A DNA stretch of 61,104 bases from IMG/VR virus record IMGVR_UViG_3300030118_005363, positions 1-61,104 of that record. The stretch is one strand, 5' to 3'. The number at the start of each line of letters is the position of its first letter. The stretch's first letter is position 1. Under the pieces are notes generated by a model that had not been told where the DNA came from, ran no database searches, and worked only from the letters and a program-made list of their open reading frames with translations. This DNA comes from a virus. Below are positions 15,233 through 23,318 of the stretch, in pieces. The translations under genes and the position numbers were made by a program.

Positions 15233-16189
15233 TCAAAGGTATGGCTTCAAACAGTCCATCAATGCTTTGATTGCGTTTTGCAATTCACGGTCAAAATTGT
15301 TGCTTCGTGGCACTGCCCTTAGGATTGCAAAATCATTGACTGCGGGCAACATTGCTTGAATTATTGCGACATCTCTATCATTTGCAGTCCTTGAAGAACC
15401 TTGACCGTTCCTTGATGCGCCGTCATTTTGATAATCATTCATTGCGAAAATCGCATTACGGAAAGCCCATGATGATGTAGCGTTAAGTATTGTTGATTGA
15501 CTCATATTTTGACCGGCCTTCTTGATGCGAACCACTGAACAAGTCGCCCTTTCGCCGCTTGAATAACAGTTAGCCGACTTAGTGTAACCATACAATTCAA
15601 CGCAGTAACCCAATTTTTCAAGCACTTCAACGGCGATACCGGCAACAATTGAACGAATGCTCAATATGTCTGATTGAATATCAGCAAGCGCATTTATTTG
15701 AACTCCAATGCCTATTATTGGACTGTTTGTGGGTTCTTCTTTGAGTCTGCGCATAAATTTTCGGCGGCCTGCGAAGATTCTATCGAGGTTCAAATCTCCT
15801 TGAATTTGATTCCATTCGTAATCTTCAACAAGAATTTCTCTAATGGCTTTCGGTAATGCGTTTTGCACTGCGCTCTTGACCTTCTCGGCAGGTCTTGAGG
15901 GGTGGCTTAAAAATTGGTTGTATAAATCCGCATTTGTCTTAACCTTCTTCTGAACCTCTTTAGGAACGCCTGCCCAATTCATTGAGTATGGTTTGTGTGT
16001 TGCGTTTGGTTGGTTGGATAAGTGTTTAATTTGGGTCAATACTGAATCACAATAGGTCATTTTAGCAAAGCCCTCAATTGAGCGAGTCCAATAACCTGCA
16101 ATTGGGTTACAGTCAGTGGTTTTATGCTCATATACTCGCAATGTTTCACTGTTTCCATTTACTTCAATTTCAATTTGTTTTTTCGGCAT
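15233..16189 (-). CDS. VWA-like protein partnered with a MoxR-type ATPase (318 aa)
   Basis: The region from about residue 165 (INALADIQSDILSIRSIVAG) through IAVEVLEKLGYCVELYGYTK has the strand-helix-strand pattern of the VWA-like domains that tailed phages encode next to MoxR ATPases; I recall the phage family as DUF7192-like. The classical MIDAS DxSxS motif is not obvious, so metal binding is uncertain. Residues 130-150 are basic (GRRKFMRRLK). A strong GGAGGTGAG ribosome-binding site precedes the ATG. The adjacent upstream MoxR-like gene (86 bp apart) makes a two-gene chaperone-like module, in which the ATPase remodels a target chosen by the VWA partner; the target is unknown. Confidence 0.6.
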   Translation of the reverse strand: MPKKQIEIEVNGNSETLRVYEHKTTDCNPIAGYWTRSIEGFAKMTYCDSVLTQIKHLSNQPNATHKPYSMNWAGVPKEVQKKVKTNADLYNQFLSHPSRPAEKVKSAVQNALPKAIREILVEDYEWNQIQGDLNLDRIFAGRRKFMRRLKEEPTNSPIIGIGVQINALADIQSDILSIRSIVAGIAVEVLEKLGYCVELYGYTKSANCYSSGERATCSVVRIKKAGQNMSQSTILNATSSWAFRNAIFAMNDYQNDGASRNGQGSSRTANDRDVAIIQAMLPAVNDFAILRAVPRSNNFDRELQNAIKALMDCLKPYL

Positions 16190-16250
16190 TTTTTCTCACC
16201 TCCGTTTGTAATACTGCGCTGATATTGTCGAGATTCAAAGAGTCCGTCAT
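16170..16250 (-). CDS. Possible 26-residue leader peptide before the VWA-like gene
   Basis: An ATG at 16250 with TTGAGG before it opens a 26-codon frame (MTDSLNLDNISAVLQTEVRK and six more residues) that ends 20 nt inside the VWA-like gene. It spans that gene's ribosome-binding site, so its translation could influence the next start. It may be chance. Confidence 0.25.
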   Translation of the reverse strand: MTDSLNLDNISAVLQTEVRKNAEKTN

Positions 16251-16275
16251 TCAATACCTCAATGCGCAGTTTTAT

Positions 16276-18288
16276 TCAGACTGCACCCCACATATTTTCA
16301 TCAGTGAAGTCAAGTTCAATTTCTTCGCCGTAACCCATTTTCATTGCGTTTTCTTCGCCCCATTGAACGCACAAATTGCGCAAAGCCCAATCCTCACTTG
16401 CACCGGCGGCGACATGCTCGGCGGCTGATGCAATGGCACGGTATGAAATTACAACCCTTGAAATTTCATGCTCATTTGCAAGTCTGCGCACTTCTCTGAA
16501 TTTATCAGCAAAGGCAACAGAACCGGCGACGGCGTTTTCAATGGCCTTTGAATAATCAATCTTCACAAATTGACCGGCGAACCTGTCAAGCGTTGCAGAG
16601 TCTTGAGTATTGGCGGCGTTATACTTGGGGTCTGAACCTTGACCCATTGTATTTGCAGTGCCGACAAATACGGTTGAAGAATGGCGCAGAATTTTTTCGC
16701 CTTTCGGAGTATAGAAAAATCCGTTTGCAAGGACTGCATTCAATGCGCTCAATGTTGAAGGGTGTAGTCTGTCAATTTCATCAAGAACAATGAGGCCACC
16801 GTTCTCAAACACCGGTGCAATTGCGCCTTTGATGTAATCCCATTCGCCTGCCGGTCTGCCCGAACCATCATCAAAGAAGCGAGGCGATTCACGACCAATC
16901 AATTCTTGACTCTGCAAATCTTTGTTGCATGATAATATGAACATATTTTTCGCTTCGCTTGGCTTCTTCAATCCATGTGATTTCCAATAGCCTGCGCCGA
17001 TTAGAGCATTGAATAATTGCTCACAAATGCGAGTTTTACCCGTTCCGGCATCGCCATGTAGGTATAGATTATTCATTGCACCACTGCGCACTATTCGCCA
17101 CATCAATTCAGACATTTTCTCATGAACAATACCCTTGATTTTCAAGGCCGGTTTTGAACCGGATTTGACATGAAGAATTGTAGGTTTTCCGATTGAATTT
17201 AGTTTCTCATCTATGCCCTTCTTGATGGCTTCAAATTGCGCAGAGTGTGCAGACATTTGTTCACCGATAACTTGAGCGAGTGCCTCACTGTTCAAATTCC
17301 ACTGTTCAAGTGAAACCTTTGTAGCAATTTGGCGCACTAAATCCTCATCAACGCCGCCGCCGACAATATCTCTAATCGCTTTCAGTGCGTCTTTTTCTTG
17401 CACTTTTGGCGCAGTCGGCTCAAGGTCAATCGAGATTTTCTTTGTCATTGTTGCAACAGGTGAAACAGGCTCGACAGGTTGCGTTTTTGGTGGCGTTGGT
17501 ATCGGCTCTGAACCTATGTATTCAGTTTTCATAATTTCAGACTCGGCGCAGGATTGACAAACCGGCTTATTCTGTTTGCCATAAAGAGGCAACATAACCA
17601 TATATTCGCCTTTGTATATCTCAATATGGCATGATTTGCAGGTTTTTGGTGCAGGTTTGGAGTATTTTCGCACCGTAAAACCTGCGTCTTTGTAGGCTTG
17701 CAAGCCTGTTGGGGTTGGTTGCCTCTTAGCCATCAAACTCATTCCAAATAGGCCACTGTTCAACAATTTAGGCATGAAAATCCATGCAATCAAGGCGGAT
17801 AATCCCACAATCGCAAGTGTAAACGCTATACTGCGTGCCACTTCAACGGTTTCATTGTTGGGTTTTCCAGACATTTGAAGAAGTCCCTCATCAATGTTGC
17901 AATCGGCGCATAATCCATTACTGAAATGTGGCGCAGTGTTGCATTCAGACTCTTGACAAATCGGGCAAATGCTCAATTCATCATCAAGATATAGCGGCGC
18001 AGTGTCCTTTTTACCCTTGAATAATAGGGTTCTTAGAATTGCACCTTTGAGGTTTTTACGCCTTGAGGCTAATTCTAAACGGTGGACTGCACGCTTAAAC
18101 GCATGTCGTGAAACATGGTTCATTGATTGAGGCATGAGCCTCTTATCTTGCTCGCAGTGTGTCATTTGTTCGGTCATTGAGTCAGCGTCAGACTCCTTGC
18201 TTATGGTTTCCAAATCCATTGAGGCAGGTGCTAAAAGGCACACTGCGACAACGAACAACATTTTTGTTATGTTTGTTTGTGTTAGCAT
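16276..18288 (-). CDS. Membrane-anchored MoxR-type AAA+ ATPase with zinc ribbons (670 aa)
   Basis: Order of parts: a signal-like N-terminus (MLTQTNITKMLFVVAVCLLA), a zinc ribbon CPICQESEC...GLCADC (about residues 105-130), a membrane helix IAFTLAIVGLSALIAWIF (about 155-172), a second ribbon CKSCHIEI...PVCQSC (about 215-245), a variable linker, then an AAA_5/MoxR core. The core has Walker A LHGDAGTGKTRI (near residue 410), Walker B GLIVLDEID (near 490), sensor VFVGTANT, and an ATLDRFAG arginine finger. The frame is open to 18567; ATG 18288 is chosen because GGTGAG precedes it and the TATA promoter lies 32-43 nt upstream. MoxR ATPases normally lack membrane anchors, so this form is unusual. It works with the VWA-like protein downstream. 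Confidence 0.75.
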   Translation of the reverse strand: MLTQTNITKMLFVVAVCLLAPASMDLETISKESDADSMTEQMTHCEQDKRLMPQSMNHVSRHAFKRAVHRLELASRRKNLKGAILRTLLFKGKKDTAPLYLDDELSICPICQESECNTAPHFSNGLCADCNIDEGLLQMSGKPNNETVEVARSIAFTLAIVGLSALIAWIFMPKLLNSGLFGMSLMAKRQPTPTGLQAYKDAGFTVRKYSKPAPKTCKSCHIEIYKGEYMVMLPLYGKQNKPVCQSCAESEIMKTEYIGSEPIPTPPKTQPVEPVSPVATMTKKISIDLEPTAPKVQEKDALKAIRDIVGGGVDEDLVRQIATKVSLEQWNLNSEALAQVIGEQMSAHSAQFEAIKKGIDEKLNSIGKPTILHVKSGSKPALKIKGIVHEKMSELMWRIVRSGAMNNLYLHGDAGTGKTRICEQLFNALIGAGYWKSHGLKKPSEAKNMFILSCNKDLQSQELIGRESPRFFDDGSGRPAGEWDYIKGAIAPVFENGGLIVLDEIDRLHPSTLSALNAVLANGFFYTPKGEKILRHSSTVFVGTANTMGQGSDPKYNAANTQDSATLDRFAGQFVKIDYSKAIENAVAGSVAFADKFREVRRLANEHEISRVVISYRAIASAAEHVAAGASEDWALRNLCVQWGEENAMKMGYGEEIELDFTDENMWGAV

Positions 18289-18319
18289 TTTGCTCACCGA
18301 TTGATTAAACATAGGTTCA

Positions 18320-18331
18320 GGATATAAACCC
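18320..18331 (-). promoter_or_regulatory. TATA promoter, GGGTTTATA type, of the MoxR-VWA unit
   Basis: Minus strand GGGTTTATATCC, 32-43 nt before the ATG at 18288. It lies directly beside the repeat array. Confidence 0.7.
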
Positions 18332-18350
18332 CCAACATCAGACCGAAAAA

Positions 18351-19879
18351 CCGTTGCACTGAAAGCCAATAGGCTCGCAGTGTGCCTCGATGCAAGAAGG
18401 GGTTTGATTGATATATTATATCTTGACGCACCACGGTTTTGATTTTTGCTCGGCGCATTTTCAAAACAGGCTCGCAGTCCATCGTTTTTGATGCAGTGCA
18501 ACGATTTCAAAAGGTGTCGGCTCAAAGTCGGCGCAGACCGAAAATTAATAGCGGCGCAGTCTATCATTCAGAAATTGCGCAGGCTTTCAGTATAACGGTT
18601 TTGTCAAACAGCCTTGCAGTCTATCGTTTAGACTAAGGCGCAGATTTTGAACAGGCTTTCAGTATAGCGTTTTTCTCTTATAGATTCTGAAAATGGCCGG
18701 ACTCAAGGCCGGACAGAAAAACGGCCAAAACAGGCTTTCAGTCCATCATTTAGAGTCAAAGGCGCAGAATTATTAATCGGCTCGCAGTCTATCGTTTAGC
18801 CATTTTTGTGATTTCTGAAAATCCTAAACGGCGCACTGCAAAGGTGTAGTTTCTGCACCGATGGCAAAATAGCGGCGCAGTCTATCGTTTAGGTCTTTTC
18901 ATCCGATTTCAAGACCATTTGCCAAAGTCCGAAAACCGGAAATTTACGGCGCAGGCTTTCAGTCCATCGTTTAGAATCCGTAAAAGGGTCACTGCTCTAC
19001 ACTGCAACCATTGGTTAAGTAGCGGCGATGAGCCAAAATGAGGGCAGGCTCGCAGTATATCGTTTATGTCCGGTAAATGTCAAGCCGGTAGGGGTCATCG
19101 GTCACGCAGTCCATCGAATACGGCGCAGTGCATCGAATAGGGTTTTGAGCAAAAGGCTCGGCGGCTTCGCAGTCCATCGTTCAGAGGGCTTTTTTTCAAC
19201 CCATTTACCGGAAACCGGAAACTCAAACAGAAAACGCAGTCCATCGGTTTTGCTCGGAAATTTTCAGAACGGCGCAAATCAATGATGCAACAAGGCGAGA
19301 TATGAACACTGCGAGCCTGTTTTTCGGCGCAAAAATCCATCAGACAAAATCAAAACCGTTGCACTGAAAAAGTGAGAATTGGTTCATTTTGCTCATTTTG
19401 CTCAATTTCCATAAATGCGCAGTTTGAAACCGTATTCCGGTAAATAGGGCATTGATATTTGAAATAATATGTTCACAATCAAGAACGGTAGGCTCGCAGT
19501 CTATCGGTTTGAGGTCACTGGAAACCTGTTGCTCAATGTCTGATAATTTGAAAAATGGCTTGCAGTATAACGGTTATGGGGTCGGTAGGCTCGCAGTCAA
19601 GCGTTTAGACAATCGGCGCAAAAACTCCAACCATAACAAATATCAACAAATTTCCGTCACAAAATGATTCTATGTTAATCGGTTAAGGTTGCCCTAAATT
19701 TTTTATTTTGCGCAGAATAGTGGGGGGATAGGCTCGCAGTGCCACATTCAGAAAAAAAATATGGCCGATTTTTTAGTGCCATTATGCTCAAATTAATAGT
19801 AAATCGTTAATTGTTATTAAATGCGCATTCAGAAATCATTCGGCGCAGACCAAAACAGGCTTGCAGTGCAACGGTTTTG
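18351..19879 (+). repeat. Array of about 20 degenerate 20-22 bp repeats, core GGCTCGCAGTCTATCGTTTA
   Basis: Forward copies begin near 18371, 18469, 18551, 18582, 18611, 18653, 18733, 18779, 18872, 18954, 19047, 19102, 19121, 19162, 19232, 19491, 19558, 19588, 19731 and 19858. Reverse copies lie at 18351-18367, 19305-19319 and 19351-19371. Spacing is irregular (19 to about 140 bp). The left half GGCT(C/T)(G/T)CAGT and the right half CG(T/G)TTTAG are most constant; the four bases between vary (CTAT, CCAT, ATAA, GCAA). Pair 18351/18371 is head to head. Irregular spacing and one dominant orientation argue for protein-binding sites rather than CRISPR. Confidence 0.85.
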
Positions 19880-19990
19880 AAAAATCAAACGGTCAAAAAA
19901 TAGTGCGCAATAATGCGCCAAAAACTGCGCATACTGGCGGCGGCACACACGCCAACCACCGCAAAAAATTATCCGTATTTTTTTCAAATT

Positions 19991-20004
19991 GGGCTTATAA
20001 ACCT
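19991..20004 (-). promoter_or_regulatory. Candidate TATA promoter directed into the repeat array
   Basis: Minus strand AGGTTTATAAGCCC resembles the GGGTTTATA promoters but no gene follows it for 1.7 kb. It lies immediately after the terminator-like end of the terminase gene, so transcription from here would yield an RNA crossing the array. Confidence 0.35.
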
Positions 20005-20026
20005 AAAAAAACGGCACAAACCGTTT
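20003..20026 (-). terminator. Hairpin plus T-tract at the end of the terminase gene
   Basis: On the minus strand AAACGG (20026-20021) pairs with CCGTTT (20014-20009) across a 6 nt loop and is followed by seven consecutive T (20010-20004). It overlaps the final codons of the terminase gene. T-tracts terminate archaeal transcription; a hairpin is not required there but is present. Confidence 0.5.
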
Positions 20027-21496
20027 ATTTCTTGTAATTCTTTTAGATTTTTTACCCGCAGACCACTTTGACGCATCTAATGACCCTCCAACGACTGCTA
20101 AACCAGTGTTTTGAGCCGATTTTACTTGGTCTATGGCATGTGCAAGTGCCATTACAGTGTCATTATGCTTGCCTTTGTCTGTTATGTCGCCGTTTTTCCA
20201 TACATGCGACTCTAACTCGTCAAGTAGTATGCTCATAACACGCCTTGTTTCATCGTTGCCGTATGGTATAATGACTTTTTCTTGTTCAAACCACACTCTA
20301 AGACGATTTAACAATCCTTGCTTCAAAGTTTTGTTAGATACCTTGCTCATTTGCAAATTTAGAGTAAGACCCTTTTGGTTGATTAGTGATTGATACAAAG
20401 ATTGGAAACCTGCGCTTTCAAATGCAAATACTGGGTGCTTGTATGCGTCATCAAAGTCTTTAATTACTTTAATTTGTTTAGCAGGCGGGAAATCATTGCG
20501 TCGCCACATATTTACAATATGAACATTGCCGTCTTTGTCTTGCCTAAGCACAATTGCAACAGTATAGTCTTGTCCGATACCATGTGAAGGGTCAAATCCA
20601 ACAATGTAATCGCCGTCATGTAGTTTTTGTTTTTGCAATATTCTATCCATGTCAAGATTTTTGCGAGTAAGTGTTTGTGGAAATACTGCGCTATCATCAT
20701 CAACAACCATACAAAGATACTCTTGCGCAAATGCTAACTCACCAATAGCCTCTCTTTGTTCAAGTAAAAACTCAAGAGGGCGTTCATCAGCCCAAAGACA
20801 AACAGGTTTTACATTGTCGGGGTCATTGCGCCATTCATCATAATTAACAATTGCACCTTTCTGCCATGTTTCCCATGCGTCATTACCTAACATTTCAGTA
20901 TGGTAAAGGTCATTCATACTCATAGGTGTGCCAACACAAAACAAACTGGTCTTAGGTGATAGCATAGGTGTAAGTTTTTTTCTAAACCATTGCTGATATA
21001 CTTCATAGGACATATCATTTTGGTCGTCAATAATATCATCAAGAGCAATTGCGGCGGGGTGTTCACCACGAATACCCGAACCAACCGATGTAGCCTTAAT
21101 CCATGCCCCATTTGTCAAACGCAATTCAAATCTGTTGCCTTTTGTCAAATCAACCTTTTTAGATAATTCGGGGTGTCTTTTTAAATCTTGGCGTATTTCT
21201 TCTAAACGATTCATTGCAAGGTCTTTATTTGCAGAAAATAACCAAATAGTGAAAGGTTTGCCTCGCCACTTTTCAAAAAGTAGCATGTGTAATAACTTTA
21301 CACGAAGCGTTGTGGACTTAGAGTGGTCACGAGGCGCAATAATACAAACACGGTGAACTTGTTTTCCTTCATTGTTTCCATACAAGTCAAGCCATTCTTG
21401 AATATGGTTGCCCCATTTGTAACCTAACCATTCATAAAAATGGCGTATATCATAACGACTACGCTCAAGATGAAAGGTTGTCATTAAACGAACCAT
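20003..21496 (-). CDS. terL: Terminase large subunit (497 aa)
   Basis: The packaging motor ATPase-nuclease. The ATPase domain shows a Walker A variant APRDHSKSTT (residues 54-63) and Walker B AIALDDIIDD (near 150) followed by motif III-like LFCVGTP. The RNase H-type nuclease domain shows GFDPSHG (near 295), a central FAFESAG and a C-terminal HNDTVMALAHA. It acts at the portal to move DNA into the prohead and cut it. The frame is open to 21505, but ATG 21496 lies 8 nt after AGGAG. It is transcribed divergently from the portal gene, together with a small gene and a metallophosphoesterase. Confidence 0.93.
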   Translation of the reverse strand: MVRLMTTFHLERSRYDIRHFYEWLGYKWGNHIQEWLDLYGNNEGKQVHRVCIIAPRDHSKSTTLRVKLLHMLLFEKWRGKPFTIWLFSANKDLAMNRLEEIRQDLKRHPELSKKVDLTKGNRFELRLTNGAWIKATSVGSGIRGEHPAAIALDDIIDDQNDMSYEVYQQWFRKKLTPMLSPKTSLFCVGTPMSMNDLYHTEMLGNDAWETWQKGAIVNYDEWRNDPDNVKPVCLWADERPLEFLLEQREAIGELAFAQEYLCMVVDDDSAVFPQTLTRKNLDMDRILQKQKLHDGDYIVGFDPSHGIGQDYTVAIVLRQDKDGNVHIVNMWRRNDFPPAKQIKVIKDFDDAYKHPVFAFESAGFQSLYQSLINQKGLTLNLQMSKVSNKTLKQGLLNRLRVWFEQEKVIIPYGNDETRRVMSILLDELESHVWKNGDITDKGKHNDTVMALAHAIDQVKSAQNTGLAVVGGSLDASKWSAGKKSKRITRNKRFVPFF

Positions 21497-21683
21497 CGTC
21501 ACCACTCCTATGAAAAATCGGGAAGCCGCAATACTCGGCTAAAGCATAGGCTAATGACTCGACTTCATTTCTGTCAAGCATTATACCTACAACCATTTCT
21601 TCTGAAAATAAATTAATAGCAATATAATCTTCGCCCATGTCAGCGATACGCAATTGTCTATCGGGGCTAATCCATATAGGCAT
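21465..21683 (-). CDS. Hypothetical protein between phosphoesterase and terminase (72 aa)
   Basis: Small alpha/beta protein (MPIWISPDRQLRIADMGEDY, then VVGIMLDRNEVESLAYALAE). GGAAGGAATGCAG precedes the ATG at 21683. It overlaps both neighbours. No family recognised; linkage to the terminase suggests a packaging or head role, without proof. Confidence 0.55.
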   Translation of the reverse strand: MPIWISPDRQLRIADMGEDYIAINLFSEEMVVGIMLDRNEVESLAYALAEYCGFPIFHRSGDDGSFNDNLSS

Positions 21684-22890
21684 CTGCATTCCTTCCATTT
21701 AACGAGTTAAGTAGTCTTAGTCCATGTCGTAAGTCTGTAAATGCCTGTATATCTCTTGTTTCTGAATCAAGAATAACCATAGGTGATGTTGGGCGTTCTC
21801 TTGGGAATCCACACATTTCACCAAAACTGTCAATAGTTTTATATGCGCCGGGTCTAATAGACCAACGCTCAACCGCATGACGAGTAAATGGAACAACAGA
21901 TGGTGTATGATGATGGCCTATTACCCCAATATCAAAATCACACTCTCCATCATCCCACATTTTCTTAATTACACGGCTTGGGTCAAGATTTGAGTTACCC
22001 CTTCGCTTATGTCTAATTGACAAATGATAAGGAATATTACCATGAATAACTTTGAGGTTTAACTCATACGGATGATACAAAACTCCCCTGTCTTGAGCAA
22101 GACGCTTTAGTGGGTCATAATCTGTTGCGCCCGCAGTCCAAAGGTCATGATTCCCCGCAACAATAGCCATAAGTGAAGTAGGAGTCATGTTAATGTAATG
22201 TTCACATAACTGCCACTGGATAGAAGGCGGAATTGGTGCTTTCATTGCAGGTCGGGGCTTGTCAATCATAAAGTTATCAATATAGTCACCTGCATGTATA
22301 ACATAGCAATCGGGGTGTGCTTCTATTTGTTCTGTGTCACGGCGTAACCTTTCATGGTCACAAAAGGGATTACCTATGTGTTGGTCACTTTGAAATGCAA
22401 TACCAATATAGCGAGCAGGGTTTTTCATGTGGAAAACCGCCCAACGAGCATCTTCGTTAGCAAGAATAGCGGCTTTTGACCGTTCTTCAATAGCACCCCA
22501 AAGACTTTCACCTGTTGATGCAGACTTTTTTAGATGCTCAACAATAAAATGTGGTGTTTCTGTTTGTTTAACTGCTTCACGCTCATACGCACGCCTAACT
22601 CTATTTTCCCAACCAACCTTTGATATTTCGGGAAATCGTTTTGCCATAATCATTGCTAACTGATTCATGTTACCATCAAACTCTAAAGGTATTTGTGCAT
22701 TATAGTCAATAATTTCAATTGTTGGAAATATATCGGGTTCATGTTGCTTTAGCATACGCAAACGCCAACGGTGTGCTTCTGCATCTATTTCAGACATAAC
22801 AGTAGCCATGTGTCTTGCAAATTTAGCCATATTACCATCATAGTGAGAAATTTCTGCTCGGACTGTATCTATGTAGTCATCATTGCTCAT
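21667..22890 (-). CDS. Calcineurin-like metallophosphoesterase (407 aa)
   Basis: The catalytic domain has the family's metal ligands in order: SDQHIG (near residue 170), GDYIDN (near 205), GNHD (near 240), and a C-terminal IGHHHTP (near 340). The N-terminal 150 residues are helical with two short repeats resembling helix-turn-helix units (FARHMATVMSEIDAEAHRWR; LAMIMAKRFPEISKVGWENR). Members hydrolyse phosphoesters including nucleic acids and nucleotides; the substrate here is unknown. It precedes the terminase gene and shares its transcript. An ATG start is supported by the candidate TATA box TTAATATAC 13-23 nt upstream. Confidence 0.85.
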   Translation of the reverse strand: MSNDDYIDTVRAEISHYDGNMAKFARHMATVMSEIDAEAHRWRLRMLKQHEPDIFPTIEIIDYNAQIPLEFDGNMNQLAMIMAKRFPEISKVGWENRVRRAYEREAVKQTETPHFIVEHLKKSASTGESLWGAIEERSKAAILANEDARWAVFHMKNPARYIGIAFQSDQHIGNPFCDHERLRRDTEQIEAHPDCYVIHAGDYIDNFMIDKPRPAMKAPIPPSIQWQLCEHYINMTPTSLMAIVAGNHDLWTAGATDYDPLKRLAQDRGVLYHPYELNLKVIHGNIPYHLSIRHKRRGNSNLDPSRVIKKMWDDGECDFDIGVIGHHHTPSVVPFTRHAVERWSIRPGAYKTIDSFGEMCGFPRERPTSPMVILDSETRDIQAFTDLRHGLRLLNSLNGRNADAYMD

Positions 22891-22971
22891 GGTTTGTGCT
22901 TGTGTATATTAACACTTAAATGCTTGGTATAATTAATTCTTTTTTACTTATAGAAAAAATTAAGAAAAAAT

Positions 22972-22993
22972 AAACCGTGTTACTGAAAGCCTG
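22972..22993 (-). repeat. Isolated array-repeat copy
   Basis: On the minus strand it reads CAGGCTTTCAGT then AACACGGTTT, matching the right- and left-half consensus of the 18.4-19.9 kb array. It sits beside the shared AT-rich element, as does the copy at 6822-6841. Confidence 0.6.
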
Positions 22994-23008
22994 TTGTTGT
23001 TATTATTT

Positions 23009-23032
23009 TATTTGTTCTTAGATATTTAGAAT
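23009..23032 (-). repeat. AT-rich element shared with 6782-6805
   Basis: The reverse complement matches 6782-6805 at 23 of 24 positions (ATTCTAAAT, one change, then CTAAGAACAAATA). Flanking similarity extends the pair to roughly 120 bp in each place. Confidence 0.75.
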
Positions 23033-23318
23033 AAAAGGCGCATTATTCTGTAAGAATAATTTTTACATACCTAAAGAATAAAAAAAAGAATAAACAGAAA
23101 TCGTAATACTCAAGCCCATTTATTTTTTCTCAATTTTTTCTTTCGCCTTGAAAGAATAAATAATGCGACTAAAATCCACCAAATTATTTCAATAACTACT
23201 AAAACAACGCCGCCTTTTGTTACAGCCGCCGGAATATCCATAAATCACACAGTCTTTGTCTGACTTTTTATTCTTTTTCGGGCATACCTTGATAAAGCAA
23301 ACCTTCATAACACACAAC

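Larger units (their letters stand above)
18289..20002. other. 1.7 kb gene-free region with degenerate repeat array; candidate origin or regulatory locus
   Basis: No open frame here has a credible start and composition. The stretch is filled by about twenty copies of a 20-22 bp repeat, a second weaker family built on CCGGTAAAT/ATTTACCGG (19070, 19203-19218, 19437), direct GGCCGGAC pairs (18695-18712), and an AT-rich right end (19670-19830). It separates the MoxR-VWA unit from the terminase unit. Iterated protein-binding sites in a long non-coding region are typical of replication origins and partition or packaging sites; which one applies is not decided by sequence. Confidence 0.7.
22891..23318. 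other. Divergent AT-rich intergenic region between packaging and virion units
   Basis: Holds candidate TATA boxes for the minus-strand phosphoesterase-terminase unit (TTAATATAC at 22903-22913; TTAATTATACC at 22929-22939) and must hold the plus-strand late promoter before the portal gene, though no GGGTTTATA copy is visible there. It also contains the shared AT-rich element (23009-23032 and flanks) and one reverse array-repeat copy (22972-22993). Short frames here lack ribosome-binding sites. Confidence 0.6.

Noticed and set aside
18439-19667. Short open frames across the repeat array
   Set aside because: They translate the repeats themselves (VHRL, VYRL strings), lie in both strands, and have no start signals.
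18351-19879. CRISPR array
   Set aside because: Repeats are degenerate, spacing is irregular from 19 to about 140 bp, some copies are inverted and there are no cas genes apart from a Cas4-like recombination nuclease far away.
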